From contig DATAOI010000064.1 of NCBI GenBank assembly GCA_036265815.1, positions 27,831 through 91,830 of the forward strand: DNA of 64,000 bases, read 5' to 3'. The DNA comes from Gemmatimonadales bacterium. Its GTDB lineage: Bacteria; Gemmatimonadota; Gemmatimonadetes; Gemmatimonadales; GWC2-71-9. Positions 8,818 through 17,227 of the stretch are shown one piece after another. Within the stretch, counting starts at the first letter, position 1. Every line of letters begins with the position of its first letter. The notes beneath the pieces were generated by a model. That model was not told the DNA's origin. It searched no databases and worked only from the letters and a program-made list of their open reading frames with translations. Both the position numbers and the translations under genes were made by a program.

Positions 8818-9665
8818 TTGCGGTATTCGAACACCCGGATGCCGGTCAGCCGCTCGATCAGGCCCGAGATCCAGTAGCGGAAAAATCTCCAGCGGAACCG
8901 GCGGGGCGAGATGATGCGCGCGGGGTCATGCCGCCGCGCGGCGATCCACTCCCTCGCGACGGCGGGATGGGGCCGGCGGAAGGGCCGGATCCCCGGCACC
9001 CAGGCGAGCAGCGGCATGCTCGGATCGGACTGCCGCCAGGGAAACATCGCTCGGTCGAGCTCCCGCTTCTGCCGCAGCGCCTGCGCGGGACGGGCCCAAC
9101 CGTAGTGGAACATCTCGGCACTGGTGAGTCGTGCCCGGATCTTCCGGTGCTCTGGCCCCACCCGGAAGCCCTGCGCGTCCTGGTACGGGCGAATGTCGAG
9201 CGCGGGATCGAGCCGCACGGCCCGGACCTCGCGCCGATACCAACGCCGGTGAGTCGCGATCGTGTCGAACCCGCCATAGAAGTGGAGGTAGCGGACCAGC
9301 AGCCCTTCCACTTTCGGATCGCCGTCGTATCTCTGGATCGCCCGCGCGAGCTCGACGGCGCCGTGCTCCTCCAGCACTTCGTCCGCCTGGATGTAGATGC
9401 CCCAGGGATGCCCGCAGTGCTGCATCGCCCGGAGCGTCTCGATCGCCAGCACCGCATTGCCCTGGCTCATGTCCCATTCGGTCTCGACGATGCGGATCTT
9501 GGGGTCGTCAATCCCGCGCACCAGCTCCAGGGTCTCGTCTTCCGAGCGGCCCACGTTCACTACGACCTCATCGCAGATCGGCAGGATCGAGCAGAGGCTC
9601 GCTTCCAGCGGAAAGTCCAGCTTGAGGGCGTTCCTCACGATGGTGAAGCCCGACACCTTGAGCAC
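8802..9665 (-). CDS. GT2-like glycosyltransferase
   Basis: The protein is a GT-A family 2-like transferase: VSGFTIVRNALKLDFPLEAS at the start, CDEVVVNVGRSEDETLELVR, then YIQADEVLEEHG, where an xDE motif replaces the usual DxD and should bind the metal-nucleotide. An Arg-rich C-terminus (RRFRWRFFRYWISGLIERL) may be amphipathic and membrane-associated. I chose the GTG at 9665, which has GGAG nine bases upstream and sits after a TATATT box. An in-frame ATG at 9728 would add 21 residues with no family similarity and would overlap the divergent gene's start. Substrate is unknown. Confidence 0.8.
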   Translation of the reverse strand: MLKVSGFTIVRNALKLDFPLEASLCSILPICDEVVVNVGRSEDETLELVRGIDDPKIRIVETEWDMSQGNAVLAIETLRAMQHCGHPWGIYIQADEVLEEHGAVELARAIQRYDGDPKVEGLLVRYLHFYGGFDTIATHRRWYRREVRAVRLDPALDIRPYQDAQGFRVGPEHRKIRARLTSAEMFHYGWARPAQALRQKRELDRAMFPWRQSDPSMPLLAWVPGIRPFRRPHPAVAREWIAARRHDPARIISPRRFRWRFFRYWISGLIERLTGIRVFEYRNYTIV

Positions 9666-9707
9666 GGCGTGGTTCTCCAGCGCTGGTGGGGTTGGTGTCC
9701 CGGTCGC

Positions 9708-9717
9708 AATATAGATT
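9708..9717. promoter_or_regulatory. Overlapping divergent -10 elements
   Basis: AATATAGATT reads TATATT on the minus strand (9713-9708), placed for the GT2 gene at 9665, and TAGATT on the plus strand (9712-9717), nine bases before the ATG at 9727. The two hexamers share two base pairs, so the two promoters probably exclude each other. No strong -35 boxes are visible. Confidence 0.4.
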
Positions 9718-9726
9718 TCCTCACCC

Positions 9727-10683
9727 ATGCACGTCGTCCTCTACCATCATGCGCGACTCCCGGTACGGGGCTACGGTGGAACCGAGCGGGTGGTCGTATG
9801 GCTCACGCGCGGGCTGGCCGCGCTGGGACACCGGGTCACCCTGCTGGCGCCCCGAGGGTCGCGGGTACCGGAGGCGGAGCTGATCGCGCTCGATCCGGCG
9901 GCGCTTCGCCGGCGGGAGTTCGACCTCGCCGCGCAGCTTCCGGCGGCCTTCGACATTCTGCACCTCCATGGTCCGCGTTATCTGCCCGCCGGCGTGCCCC
10001 ACGTCTTCACCCTGCACGGCAACAGCAAGCCCGGGGTGACCCGGCCGGCGAACACCATCTACGTCAGTGCCGACCATGCCCGGCGGCACGGTGCGTCAGC
10101 CTTCGTGCACAACGGAGTGGATCCCGGCGAGTTCGTCTTCCGGCGGGCGAAGGGCGACTACGACCTGTTCCTCGGACGGCTGCACGGGCTCAAGGGCTAC
10201 CGCTGGGCCATCGAGGGTGCGCGCGCCAGCGGCCGCCGGCTGGTGCTGGCGGGCGGATGGCGCCCCAGTGTCCGGCGGGGCGTCCGGTTCGTGGGATCGG
10301 TGGACGGCGCGGCCAAGGCGGAGTGGCTCGCCGGCGCTCGCTGTCTCTGGATGCCGGCGCGATGGGACGAGCCGTTCGGGCTCACCGCGGTCGAGGCGAT
10401 GATGAGCGGGACGCCCGTGCTGGGCACCCGGCGGGGTGCGCTGCCCGAAGTGATTACCCCGGACGTGGGAGCGTTGGGCGATTCGGTTGCCGAGCTTGCG
10501 GCACTAGCTCACGACATCGAGCGCATCGACCCGCTGGCCTGCCGGGCCCGTGCCGAGCGGCATTTCTCGCACCGCGTCATGGCGGAGCGATACCTGCGGA
10601 TGTACCAGGGATTCCTCGAGACGGGTAGTCTGCCGGAGGGGGTGTTGCCGCCCGGCCGAGCGGCTACATTGGATCTTCCATGA
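9727..10683 (+). CDS. GT4-type glycosyltransferase
   Basis: The 318-residue protein opens MHVVLYHHARLPVRGYGGTE, the glycine-rich acceptor-side loop of GT4 enzymes, and ends in a donor domain with DLFLGRLHGLKGYRWAIEGA and the W-D-EPFGLTAVEAMMSGTPVLG block, which contains the E-x7-E motif. It is shorter than most GT4 proteins because the N-terminal domain is reduced. It is probably a retaining sugar transferase in this glycan pathway. TAGATT lies 9 bases before the ATG and there is no clear Shine-Dalgarno sequence. Its TGA overlaps the ATG of the CgeB-like gene downstream by four bases. Confidence 0.88.
   Translation: MHVVLYHHARLPVRGYGGTERVVVWLTRGLAALGHRVTLLAPRGSRVPEAELIALDPAALRRREFDLAAQLPAAFDILHLHGPRYLPAGVPHVFTLHGNSKPGVTRPANTIYVSADHARRHGASAFVHNGVDPGEFVFRRAKGDYDLFLGRLHGLKGYRWAIEGARASGRRLVLAGGWRPSVRRGVRFVGSVDGAAKAEWLAGARCLWMPARWDEPFGLTAVEAMMSGTPVLGTRRGALPEVITPDVGALGDSVAELAALAHDIERIDPLACRARAERHFSHRVMAERYLRMYQGFLETGSLPEGVLPPGRAATLDLP
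10665..10670 (+). promoter_or_regulatory. Candidate internal -10 element
   Basis: TACATT nine bases before the ATG at 10680, inside the last codons of the upstream GT4 gene. It could give a short or leaderless transcript of the CgeB-like gene alone. No -35 at standard distance is evident. Confidence 0.3.
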
Positions 10684-11720
10684 CGCTATCTGAACCTGGA
10701 CGGACCCGCCGCCGCGTGCTGATCGTGGGCCGCGGCGGCTCCCACCGCATCGAGGCGGCGATCGCCCGGGGTGTCCGGGAGCTGGGCCACACGGTCCGCC
10801 TCCTCGACGTCCCCCGCTGGCAGCAGCGGCTCGGGGGCCCGGCCGGACGCCTCATCCGCTGGCGGGCCGACAGCTTCGCACCGGACAGCGTCCTCCTGAC
10901 CCGCCATGCCGCCGCCCTGGACCAGCCCACGCTGGACGCCCTGGTCCGGGGCCGCCGCTCCGCGTTCTGGTCCTTCGACCTGGTGAGCAAGCCGCACGAA
11001 CGTATCATTCGGCTGGCTCGCGCGGTGGATCGGATGTTCGTCACCTGCCCCTCGCAGGTGGAGCTCTACCAGTCCGCGGGTATCCACGCGGTGCACTTTC
11101 TCCCCCTCGCGGCCGATCCCGCGCTCGATCGCCCGGCGCGATGGTCCTCGCGCCGCTACCGCTGCGAGGTCTCCTTCGTCGGATCGGGGGAGTACTCCTT
11201 CCGGCACCAGTTGCTGCGTAGCGTCGCCGCGCGATTCGCCCTGCAGATCCGCGGTCCCGGCTGGGAGGACGCCGACGGCGATCTGCCGGTGGCCGGTGGC
11301 GCGGTGCGCGGCCGCCAGCTCGCCAGGGTGGTGCGGGGCGCGGCCATCTCGCTCGGCGCGCATGCGTTTCGTGCCCAGAGCACCGAGCAGGCCTGCCCCT
11401 CGAATCATATGTGGAAGATCCTGGCGTGCGGCGGCTTCTATCTGGGTCCCTGGATGGAGGGGATCGATAGCCTGGCCCACGGAGGCGAGCACTGCGTGTG
11501 GTACGACCCGGCGGAGGAAGCGGTGGATCTCATTCACTACTATCTGCACCGGCCCGAGATCCGCTCCGCCATTGCCCATGCCGGCCGCCGCCATGTCCTG
11601 GAGCATCACACCTATGCCGACCGCCTGGCTCTGCTGCTCGAGGGCCGCGGATTTTCGCTGGACGACACCGTGCCGGAGGCGGACGCGGATGGCCGCGCTC
11701 CAATGGATCAGACGGCGTAA
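10680..11720 (+). CDS. CgeB-like glycosyltransferase, copy 2
   Basis: This 346-residue protein is a paralogue of the one at 7834-8817. Both have an RR(R)VLIVGRGGSH-type opening, a YRCEVSFVGSGEYSFRHQLL strand, a GAAISLGAHAFRA segment, the CGGFYLGPWMEGIDSLAHGGEH block and a HHTYADRLALLLEGRGF end. The conserved C-terminal block matches the CgeB/GT1-like domain used in surface glycosylation. The ATG is coupled to the preceding GT4 by a four-base ATGA overlap, and a TACATT hexamer sits 9 bases upstream of it, inside that gene. The 3' end overlaps the convergent third copy by 13 bases. Confidence 0.77.
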   Translation: MTLSEPGRTRRRVLIVGRGGSHRIEAAIARGVRELGHTVRLLDVPRWQQRLGGPAGRLIRWRADSFAPDSVLLTRHAAALDQPTLDALVRGRRSAFWSFDLVSKPHERIIRLARAVDRMFVTCPSQVELYQSAGIHAVHFLPLAADPALDRPARWSSRRYRCEVSFVGSGEYSFRHQLLRSVAARFALQIRGPGWEDADGDLPVAGGAVRGRQLARVVRGAAISLGAHAFRAQSTEQACPSNHMWKILACGGFYLGPWMEGIDSLAHGGEHCVWYDPAEEAVDLIHYYLHRPEIRSAIAHAGRRHVLEHHTYADRLALLLEGRGFSLDDTVPEADADGRAPMDQTA

Positions 11721-12706
11721 GCCGGGGGCGGGTCCGCTCGGGGGGTGACGGTTTCCAGCAGGGCCCACATCCGGTGCATGTAGGTGTGCTCGGTGAGCGC
11801 CCGCTGGCGCGCCCCCGCGCCCACCTGCTCCGCCCAGGCGCGATCGTGCAGCGCTTCCGCCGTGAGACTTCGGAGATCGGCCGTGCCGCGCGCCACCAGG
11901 ATCTCGGAGCCTTCGCGGAAGTAGTCGTGCAGGTCGGGCGAGTCTTCGACCACCTGGGGCACCCCGATGGCCGCGAGCTCGAACAGGCGGCGGTCTACGC
12001 CTGACTGCGCGCCCTCGACGCAGGGGATGTTGATGGCCACCGAGGCTCCCGCGTAGGCCCGCACGTAGTCCTCGTGCTGCAGCAGCTCCCCCCGGCAGTA
12101 GTCCCGCAGCCTGGTCTTCCGCCAGCCCGGACCCCAGACCGCCAGCCCGTACTCCACCAGCTCCCACAGCATCCGCTCGCGATGGGGCGTCGCGGTGCCG
12201 ACGAACACCACGTTGGCCCGGAATCGGTCGCGCGCACGCATGGGGCGGTGCACCGACGGGTCGCAGCCGGCCGCAAGGTAGTAGACCGGTGGGTTGCCGG
12301 CGGCCTCGAGCACGCCGGCGGTGGCGCTGTCCGCTACGAACACGGCGTCGTAGGAGGCGGCGTAAGGGCGGATTTCTTGCGGGGAGCGCCGGGCGTCGCA
12401 GAACCAGTTCACCCAGGTAGCGTGGACCGCTTTCTTGAGCCAGGCCACCATGCCGGCGTCGATCTGGGTGCCCTCGAGCACCAGCACCAGCGCGGGCGAC
12501 GTATGCCCCAACGCGCGGGCCAGCCGCTCCTGCAGTCCGATCCGGCGGAGCCGGCTCAGCCACCCGCCCGAGCGCGAGAGGTTGAACGCCACCACCCGGC
12601 AGCCGAGCCGCTCCAGCGCCCGCCGGCGGAGCCTGGCGTGGGCGTGGAGCTGCTCGTCGAACTCGCCGACCAGAAAGACCCGGGTATCGGAGAACATGTC
12701 TGACAC
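11708..12706 (-). CDS. CgeB-like glycosyltransferase, copy 3 (divergent)
   Basis: The 332-residue protein has the same end-domain logic as the other two copies: a FRANVVFVGTATPHRERMLWEL strand, a VAINIPCVEGAQSGVDRRLFELAAIGVPQVV block, which is the classical CgeB-type nucleotide-sugar region, and an EHTYMHRMWALLETV tail. Its N-terminal half differs from the other two (VFLVGEFDEQLHAHARLRRRAL), so it is a more distant relative. The GTG start at 12706 has TACCTT 7 bases before it and TTGTAA 16 bases further up, with no Shine-Dalgarno sequence. Its 3' end overlaps the second copy. Confidence 0.77.
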   Translation of the reverse strand: MSDMFSDTRVFLVGEFDEQLHAHARLRRRALERLGCRVVAFNLSRSGGWLSRLRRIGLQERLARALGHTSPALVLVLEGTQIDAGMVAWLKKAVHATWVNWFCDARRSPQEIRPYAASYDAVFVADSATAGVLEAAGNPPVYYLAAGCDPSVHRPMRARDRFRANVVFVGTATPHRERMLWELVEYGLAVWGPGWRKTRLRDYCRGELLQHEDYVRAYAGASVAINIPCVEGAQSGVDRRLFELAAIGVPQVVEDSPDLHDYFREGSEILVARGTADLRSLTAEALHDRAWAEQVGAGARQRALTEHTYMHRMWALLETVTPRADPPPAYAV

Positions 12707-12713
12707 GGTTCCG

Positions 12714-12741
12714 AAGGTAGCGAATGGCGAGACGATTACAA
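12714..12741 (-). promoter_or_regulatory. Candidate sigma-70-type leaderless promoter
   Basis: Minus strand: TTGTAA (12741-12736), a 16-base spacer and TACCTT (12719-12714). Transcription starting the usual 6-8 bases on would begin at or beside the GTG at 12706, giving a leaderless message for the third CgeB-like gene. Confidence 0.45.
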
Positions 12742-14568
12742 CTCCGCCGGCACGGTCGTCTCCTCGTCGCGAAATTGCAGATCGTAGAGCCGGCGATAGA
12801 GACCGCGGGCCCGGAAGAGCTCCTCGTGGGTGCCGCGCTGCACGATCCGGCCGGCATCGAGCACCACGATCTCGTCGGCGTCCCGCACGGTGGCGAGGCG
12901 GTGGGCGATCACCAGCACGGTGCGCTCCCGCATCAGCCGGTCGATCGCCTGCTGGACCAGGCGCTCCGATTCGGTGTCCAGCGCGCTGGTGGCCTCGTCG
13001 AGGATAAGGATCGGCGGATCGCGCAGCAGCGCGCGGGCGATGGCGATGCGCTGCCGCTGGCCGCCCGAGAGGCGGGTGCCCCGCTCCCCGAGAACCGTCT
13101 CGTAGCCCTGAGGGAGCTGGGCGATGAAGCCGGCCGCGTTGGCCGCCTCCGCGGCCGCCTCGACCTGGGCTCGGGTAGCTCCCGGTGAGCCGTAGGCGAT
13201 ATTGGCATGCACCGTGTCGTTGAGCAGCACGGTATCCTGGCTCACCACGCCGAGCAGCGCGCGGATCGAGCGCCGGGTGAGCCGGGTGAGCGGAACCCCG
13301 TCCATCAGGATCTCTCCCCCGGTCGGGTCGTGGAACCGGGGCAGCAGGTCGGCCAGCGTGGTCTTCCCCGCCCCGGAGGGGCCCACGAGGGCCACGACAC
13401 GCCCGCGCGGCAGCACGAAGGAGACGTCGAGCAGCACCGGGTCGCCGCTCCCATAGCGGAACGAGACCCGGTCGAAGACCACCTCGCGCTGGAAGCGGGC
13501 CTCGCCCTCGCCCGGCTGATCGAGCTCGCTCGAGGGCTCGTCCAGGATCTCGAACACCCGCTCGGCACTCGCCAGGGTGACCGCCATGACGGCGGGGTAA
13601 GAGGCGATGGTCTTGAGCGGCGAAGTCAGCTTCAGCGCCGCCATGAGGAAGACGATGATCGTCTCGGGCGCGAGCGGCGCGGAGAGACCGATGAGACCAG
13701 GCTTGGTGGCGGCCCAGATGATGAGGATCACCAGCAGCCCGGAGAAGACCTCGGTGAGCGGACTGGTGAGGGAGGAGAAGCGCTGGGTGCGGATCACCTG
13801 TTTCCGGTACCGGCTGGCCTGGGAGGCAAAGCGCGCCGCCTCACGGGGCTCCTCGCCGTAGGAGCGGATGAGCCGGATGGCGCTGATCCGCTCGGTGATC
13901 GTGGCCGTCACCTCGCCCCGCTCACGGGTGCGGGCCCGCGAGTGCCGCCGGAGCCGGATGAGGAGCGACTGCAGCAGCAGCACCAGGAACGGCACGAACG
14001 CCAGGGTGAGGAGGGTGAGCCGGAGCGAGATCTGGCTCAGCACCACCAGCGTGGTCGCCACCACCACCGCGTTCTGGAAGAGCGAAAGCAGCGACGCCGT
14101 AATGACCGTCTTGGTCTGATCCACCTCGGTGATGATGCCCGAGATGAGCTGCCCGGCCCGGGTCCGCTGGAAGTAGCCCAGGTCGAGCGTCAGCATGTGG
14201 CTGAAGATCCGGGTGCGGAGGTCGCGCACCAATCCTTCCTGCACCCCGACCGAGATCTGGGTCGACGCGTAGGCGAGCGCGTTCTTGAGCAGCAGGCCGA
14301 TCGCGAGCAGCACCACCAGCCGGCCTGCCGCCCCCGCGGGCGTGAGTCCCGCCACCAGCGGCTCGGTCACGTGGTAGACCAGGGCCTCCAGCCGGGTGGA
14401 CCCGGCGCGGAGCGGTCCGGCGGTGCCGAAGAGGTGTTTGAGCAGCGGGATCAGGATGACCAGGGTCACCCCGTCGAGCAGCGACGCCAGGAAGGTGGTG
14501 AGAAGCCCGAGCGCCAGCCAGCCCCGGTAGGGTCGGACCTGCCGCAGCAGCCGGAGCTCGGTCCGCAC
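12736..14568 (-). CDS. MsbA-type ABC exporter (fused membrane and ATPase domains)
   Basis: The 610-residue half-transporter has six predicted membrane helices in residues 15-320 (for example GWLALGLLTTFLASLLDGV and AGRLVVLLAIGLLLKNAL) and a C-terminal ATPase: Walker A GPSGAGKTT, signature LSGGQRQRIAIARALL, Walker B ILILDEATSALD and the switch His in VIAHRLATV. It should work as a homodimer, flipping a lipid-linked or amphipathic substrate out of the inner membrane; lipid-linked glycan is likely from context. The GTG at 14568 lies two bases after the stop of the PorX-like gene, so the two are one operon. Confidence 0.9.
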   Translation of the reverse strand: MRTELRLLRQVRPYRGWLALGLLTTFLASLLDGVTLVILIPLLKHLFGTAGPLRAGSTRLEALVYHVTEPLVAGLTPAGAAGRLVVLLAIGLLLKNALAYASTQISVGVQEGLVRDLRTRIFSHMLTLDLGYFQRTRAGQLISGIITEVDQTKTVITASLLSLFQNAVVVATTLVVLSQISLRLTLLTLAFVPFLVLLLQSLLIRLRRHSRARTRERGEVTATITERISAIRLIRSYGEEPREAARFASQASRYRKQVIRTQRFSSLTSPLTEVFSGLLVILIIWAATKPGLIGLSAPLAPETIIVFLMAALKLTSPLKTIASYPAVMAVTLASAERVFEILDEPSSELDQPGEGEARFQREVVFDRVSFRYGSGDPVLLDVSFVLPRGRVVALVGPSGAGKTTLADLLPRFHDPTGGEILMDGVPLTRLTRRSIRALLGVVSQDTVLLNDTVHANIAYGSPGATRAQVEAAAEAANAAGFIAQLPQGYETVLGERGTRLSGGQRQRIAIARALLRDPPILILDEATSALDTESERLVQQAIDRLMRERTVLVIAHRLATVRDADEIVVLDAGRIVQRGTHEELFRARGLYRRLYDLQFRDEETTVPAEL

Positions 14569-14570
14569 GG

Positions 14571-16136
14571 TCAGCCGTGCCGGGGCGTCAGCAGGGCGAT
14601 CGGCAGGATCACCTCTTCCGGCGAGACTCCCCCGTGGAGGAAGGCGCCGCGGTAGCGGGCCTGATACTCCCGGAGCTTGGTCGGGTAGACGAAGAAGCGA
14701 TCTCCGGTGGCCAGCAGCAGCCGGGTGGCCGGCGTCCGGGCCGGCAGCCCGAAGCTGGGCAGGTCCTCCACCACCAGCGCCGCCTCGGCCTCCTGGGCTC
14801 TCAGGTCCTCGCCGAACTTGTAGCGCAGGTTGGCCGTGGTGTCCCGCTTGGCGAAGACCGTGGCCGGGGTGTGGCAGTGGATCGACCCGTGGTCGGTGGT
14901 GAGCAGCACCGGGACGCCCCGCCGCTCGGCCTCACGCAGGGCGTCCCACAGCGGGGAGCGCTCGAACCAGGTCCGGGTGAGGTTCCGGAGCGCCGAGGTG
15001 TCGCGGGCCACCTCGAACAGGGTGGAGTTCTCGGTGCGGCCGTGGGTGAGCTGGTCGATGAAGTTGAACACCAGCGCGGTGACGCCCCCTTGCGACAGAT
15101 GGGCGGGAAGCCGCTTGAGCAGGGCATCGCCGTCGGCAGCGGTGAAGACCTTCTCGTAATGCACCGGCACGGCCTTGCCGGTGAGGTCCTTGAGCTGCTC
15201 GGTGAGCAGCTCCGCCTCGTGCGCGTTGAGGCTGGCTTCCTCCTGATCGCTCCACCACTTGGGATAGCGCGCCTTGATCTCCGCCGGAAACAGCCCGCTG
15301 AAGATGGCGTTCCGGGCGAACGGCGTGGCCGTCGGCAGAATGGAGAAGTAGTGCGCCGTCTCGATGTCGAAGCGAGCCCCGATCAGCGGGCGGATCATGG
15401 CCCACTGATCCAGCCGGAGGCAGTCCACCACCACCAGCAGCACCTTCCCGTGGCTCTGCAGCACCGGCCGCAGGAACTCGGCGCCGATGTCCACAGAGAG
15501 CGGCGGGCGGTCGCTGTCGCCGTCGTGCAGCCAGTGGGCGTAGTTGCGCTGAAGGAACCGGGCGAAGTCCTGGCGCAGACTCTCCTGCAGGGTACGGAGC
15601 GCGTCCTGCAGCCCCGGCTCGTCCGCCTGGCCCAGCCGGACCTCCCATTCGGCCAGCTCCGCCACCAGCTCGACCCACTCGCGCCAGGCGAGCGGTCCGC
15701 CGCGGCGGGCCTCGAGCTCGCGGAACCGGGTGGCGAAGTCGCGGGAGAGGCGCTGCTGCCGGATCCGGTCGCCGTCCAGCAGCCGGGTGACCACCGAGAG
15801 GATCTGCCGCGGGTTGACCGGCTTGATCAGGTAGTCGGAGATGTCGGAGCCGATGGCGTCCTTGAGGGTGTCGTTCTCCTCGCTCTTGGTGACCATCACC
15901 ACCGGCATGCCGTGGTCCAGCGCGCGGATGGCACGGAAGAGCTCGAGCCCGCGCCGGCCGGGCATCTGCTCGTCCAGGAGGACCACCCCGTAGGGCTGGC
16001 GCTGGAGCAACACCAGGGCATCATCGCCATGGGTGCTGGTCTCCACGGCGAACCCCTGCTCCTCCAGGAACATGATATGGGACGTGAGGCTCTCGACCTC
16101 ATCGTCCACCCAGAGAATGCTCTTGGGACGCGGCAT
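14571..16136 (-). CDS. PorX-like response regulator with PglZ/alkaline-phosphatase-type domain
   Basis: Residues 1-125 are a CheY-like receiver with the acidic pair D11-D12, phosphoacceptor Asp55 in LLDEQMPG and Lys105 in LIKP. After an all-helical linker, residues about 215-520 are a PglZ domain of the alkaline phosphatase superfamily. Candidate zinc and catalytic residues are Asp238 (VVVDCLRLDQW), Thr271 (LPTATPFARNAI), Asp361 and His365, Asp415-His416 (TTDHGS) and a late His in LHGGVSPEEV. This is the full architecture of PorX, the regulator of the type 9 secretion system in Bacteroidota, which has phosphodiesterase activity. No histidine kinase or secretion gene is beside it; instead it is transcribed ahead of an ABC exporter. 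TAGACT lies 6 bases before the ATG. Confidence 0.87.
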   Translation of the reverse strand: MPRPKSILWVDDEVESLTSHIMFLEEQGFAVETSTHGDDALVLLQRQPYGVVLLDEQMPGRRGLELFRAIRALDHGMPVVMVTKSEENDTLKDAIGSDISDYLIKPVNPRQILSVVTRLLDGDRIRQQRLSRDFATRFRELEARRGGPLAWREWVELVAELAEWEVRLGQADEPGLQDALRTLQESLRQDFARFLQRNYAHWLHDGDSDRPPLSVDIGAEFLRPVLQSHGKVLLVVVDCLRLDQWAMIRPLIGARFDIETAHYFSILPTATPFARNAIFSGLFPAEIKARYPKWWSDQEEASLNAHEAELLTEQLKDLTGKAVPVHYEKVFTAADGDALLKRLPAHLSQGGVTALVFNFIDQLTHGRTENSTLFEVARDTSALRNLTRTWFERSPLWDALREAERRGVPVLLTTDHGSIHCHTPATVFAKRDTTANLRYKFGEDLRAQEAEAALVVEDLPSFGLPARTPATRLLLATGDRFFVYPTKLREYQARYRGAFLHGGVSPEEVILPIALLTPRHG

Positions 16137-16142
16137 CCACGA

Positions 16143-16195
16143 AGTCTAACCCCGGGCGCGGAACTCTTCACCCCGCCGCATCGGAGGCGTACATT
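16143..16195. promoter_or_regulatory. Divergent leaderless-type promoter pair
   Basis: Minus strand: TAGACT (16148-16143) sits 6 bases before the ATG at 16136. Plus strand: TTCACC (16167-16172), a 17-base spacer and TACATT (16190-16195), 6 bases before the GTG at 16202. Neither start has a Shine-Dalgarno sequence. The -35 zones of the two promoters would overlap near 16166-16172. Confidence 0.5.
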
Positions 16196-16201
16196 GCCGC
16201 C

Positions 16202-17227
16202 GTGGCGTACAGCATTTTCCTCTCCCCAGACGTGTTGGTGCTGCGGTTCAGCGCGATCGGCGACATCATCCTGATGACGCCGCTCTTGCGCGCCATCCGC
16301 ACCCGCTATCCCGGCGCGCGGATCACCGTGCTGACCAAGCGCCAGTACACCCCGCTGGTGAGCGACAACCCCAACGTCAATGAAGTGTTCGGCGTGGCTC
16401 CGACCGACGGCGTCCGGGACATCGTGAAGCAGATCCGGAGCGTGCACTACACCCATCTCCTCGACCTGCAGGGCGGCCTCAGGACCGCACCGATCCGCCT
16501 GCTCGCCCGGGGTCCCTGGTCGAGCTATTCCAACCAACGGGGGGCGCGGGAGCTGCTGATCCGAACCAAGCGCAACGCCTATCCCGAGTATGTGCCGGTG
16601 GCGGAGCGGTATTTCGAAGCGGCACGCGACCTGGGCGTCGAGCCCGATGGCGCGCCGCCCGAGTTCTTCCTCAATCCGGGCGAGGAGGATCGGGCCGCCG
16701 CGTGGTTGGCGCAGGCGGGTATCGGCGGCGAGCGGCCGATGGTCAGCATCGCGCCGGGTGCCGCCCATGCCACCAAGCGCTGGCCCCGGGATTACTGGGT
16801 CCAGCTCATCCGCAGCATCGTCCACACCGGGGCCGACGTGGTGATCGTGGGCGGCCCGGACGACTCCGCCACCGGCACCGACCTGGCGGTGCGCGCCGGG
16901 TCCCGCGTCGCCAGCGCCGCGGGGGACCTGAGCCTCCAGGGCACCGGGGCCGTGATCAAGCGGTCGGCCGCGCTGATCTCGGGCGACACCGGCGTCATGC
17001 ACATGGCCACCGGGCTAGACACACCGGTGGTCGCCCTCTTCGGACCCACGGTGCGGCAGTTCGGATTCTTTCCCTACAAGGCGCGCGCGACCGTGGTGGA
17101 GCGAGACCTCGGCTGCCGTCCCTGCAGCAGTCACGGCGGACCCGCGTGCCCGCTGGAGCACCATCGCTGCATGCGCGAGATCCAGCCCGAGATGGTCTTC
17201 ACTGCCCTCACCCGGGCACTGGCGTGA
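16202..17227 (+). CDS. GT9 heptosyltransferase-family glycosyltransferase
   Basis: The 341-residue protein matches the ADP-heptose:LPS heptosyltransferase family. It has VLVLRFSAIGDIILMTPLLRAI at residues 11-32 with the conserved acceptor-side Asp, VSIAPGAAHATKRWPRDYW as the donor-side loop and ISGDTGVMHMATGLDTPVVALFG near residue 260, where Asp and His bind the nucleotide. The late PCxxC-like RPCSSHGGPACP segment is also common in this family. It should add a heptose or similar sugar to a lipid-anchored core oligosaccharide on the cytoplasmic face. The GTG start is supported by the promoter spacing and by the fold beginning about 10 residues in. Confidence 0.87.
   Translation: MAYSIFLSPDVLVLRFSAIGDIILMTPLLRAIRTRYPGARITVLTKRQYTPLVSDNPNVNEVFGVAPTDGVRDIVKQIRSVHYTHLLDLQGGLRTAPIRLLARGPWSSYSNQRGARELLIRTKRNAYPEYVPVAERYFEAARDLGVEPDGAPPEFFLNPGEEDRAAAWLAQAGIGGERPMVSIAPGAAHATKRWPRDYWVQLIRSIVHTGADVVIVGGPDDSATGTDLAVRAGSRVASAAGDLSLQGTGAVIKRSAALISGDTGVMHMATGLDTPVVALFGPTVRQFGFFPYKARATVVERDLGCRPCSSHGGPACPLEHHRCMREIQPEMVFTALTRALA

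Noticed and set aside
9666..9728. ATG at 9728 as the GT2 start
   Set aside because: It would add 21 residues without family similarity and overlap the divergent start. GTG 9665 has a good ribosome site and follows a TATATT box.
12736..16136. Evidence of a type 9 secretion locus
   Set aside because: Only the PorX-like regulator is here; no secretion, sortase or barrel gene of that system is present.
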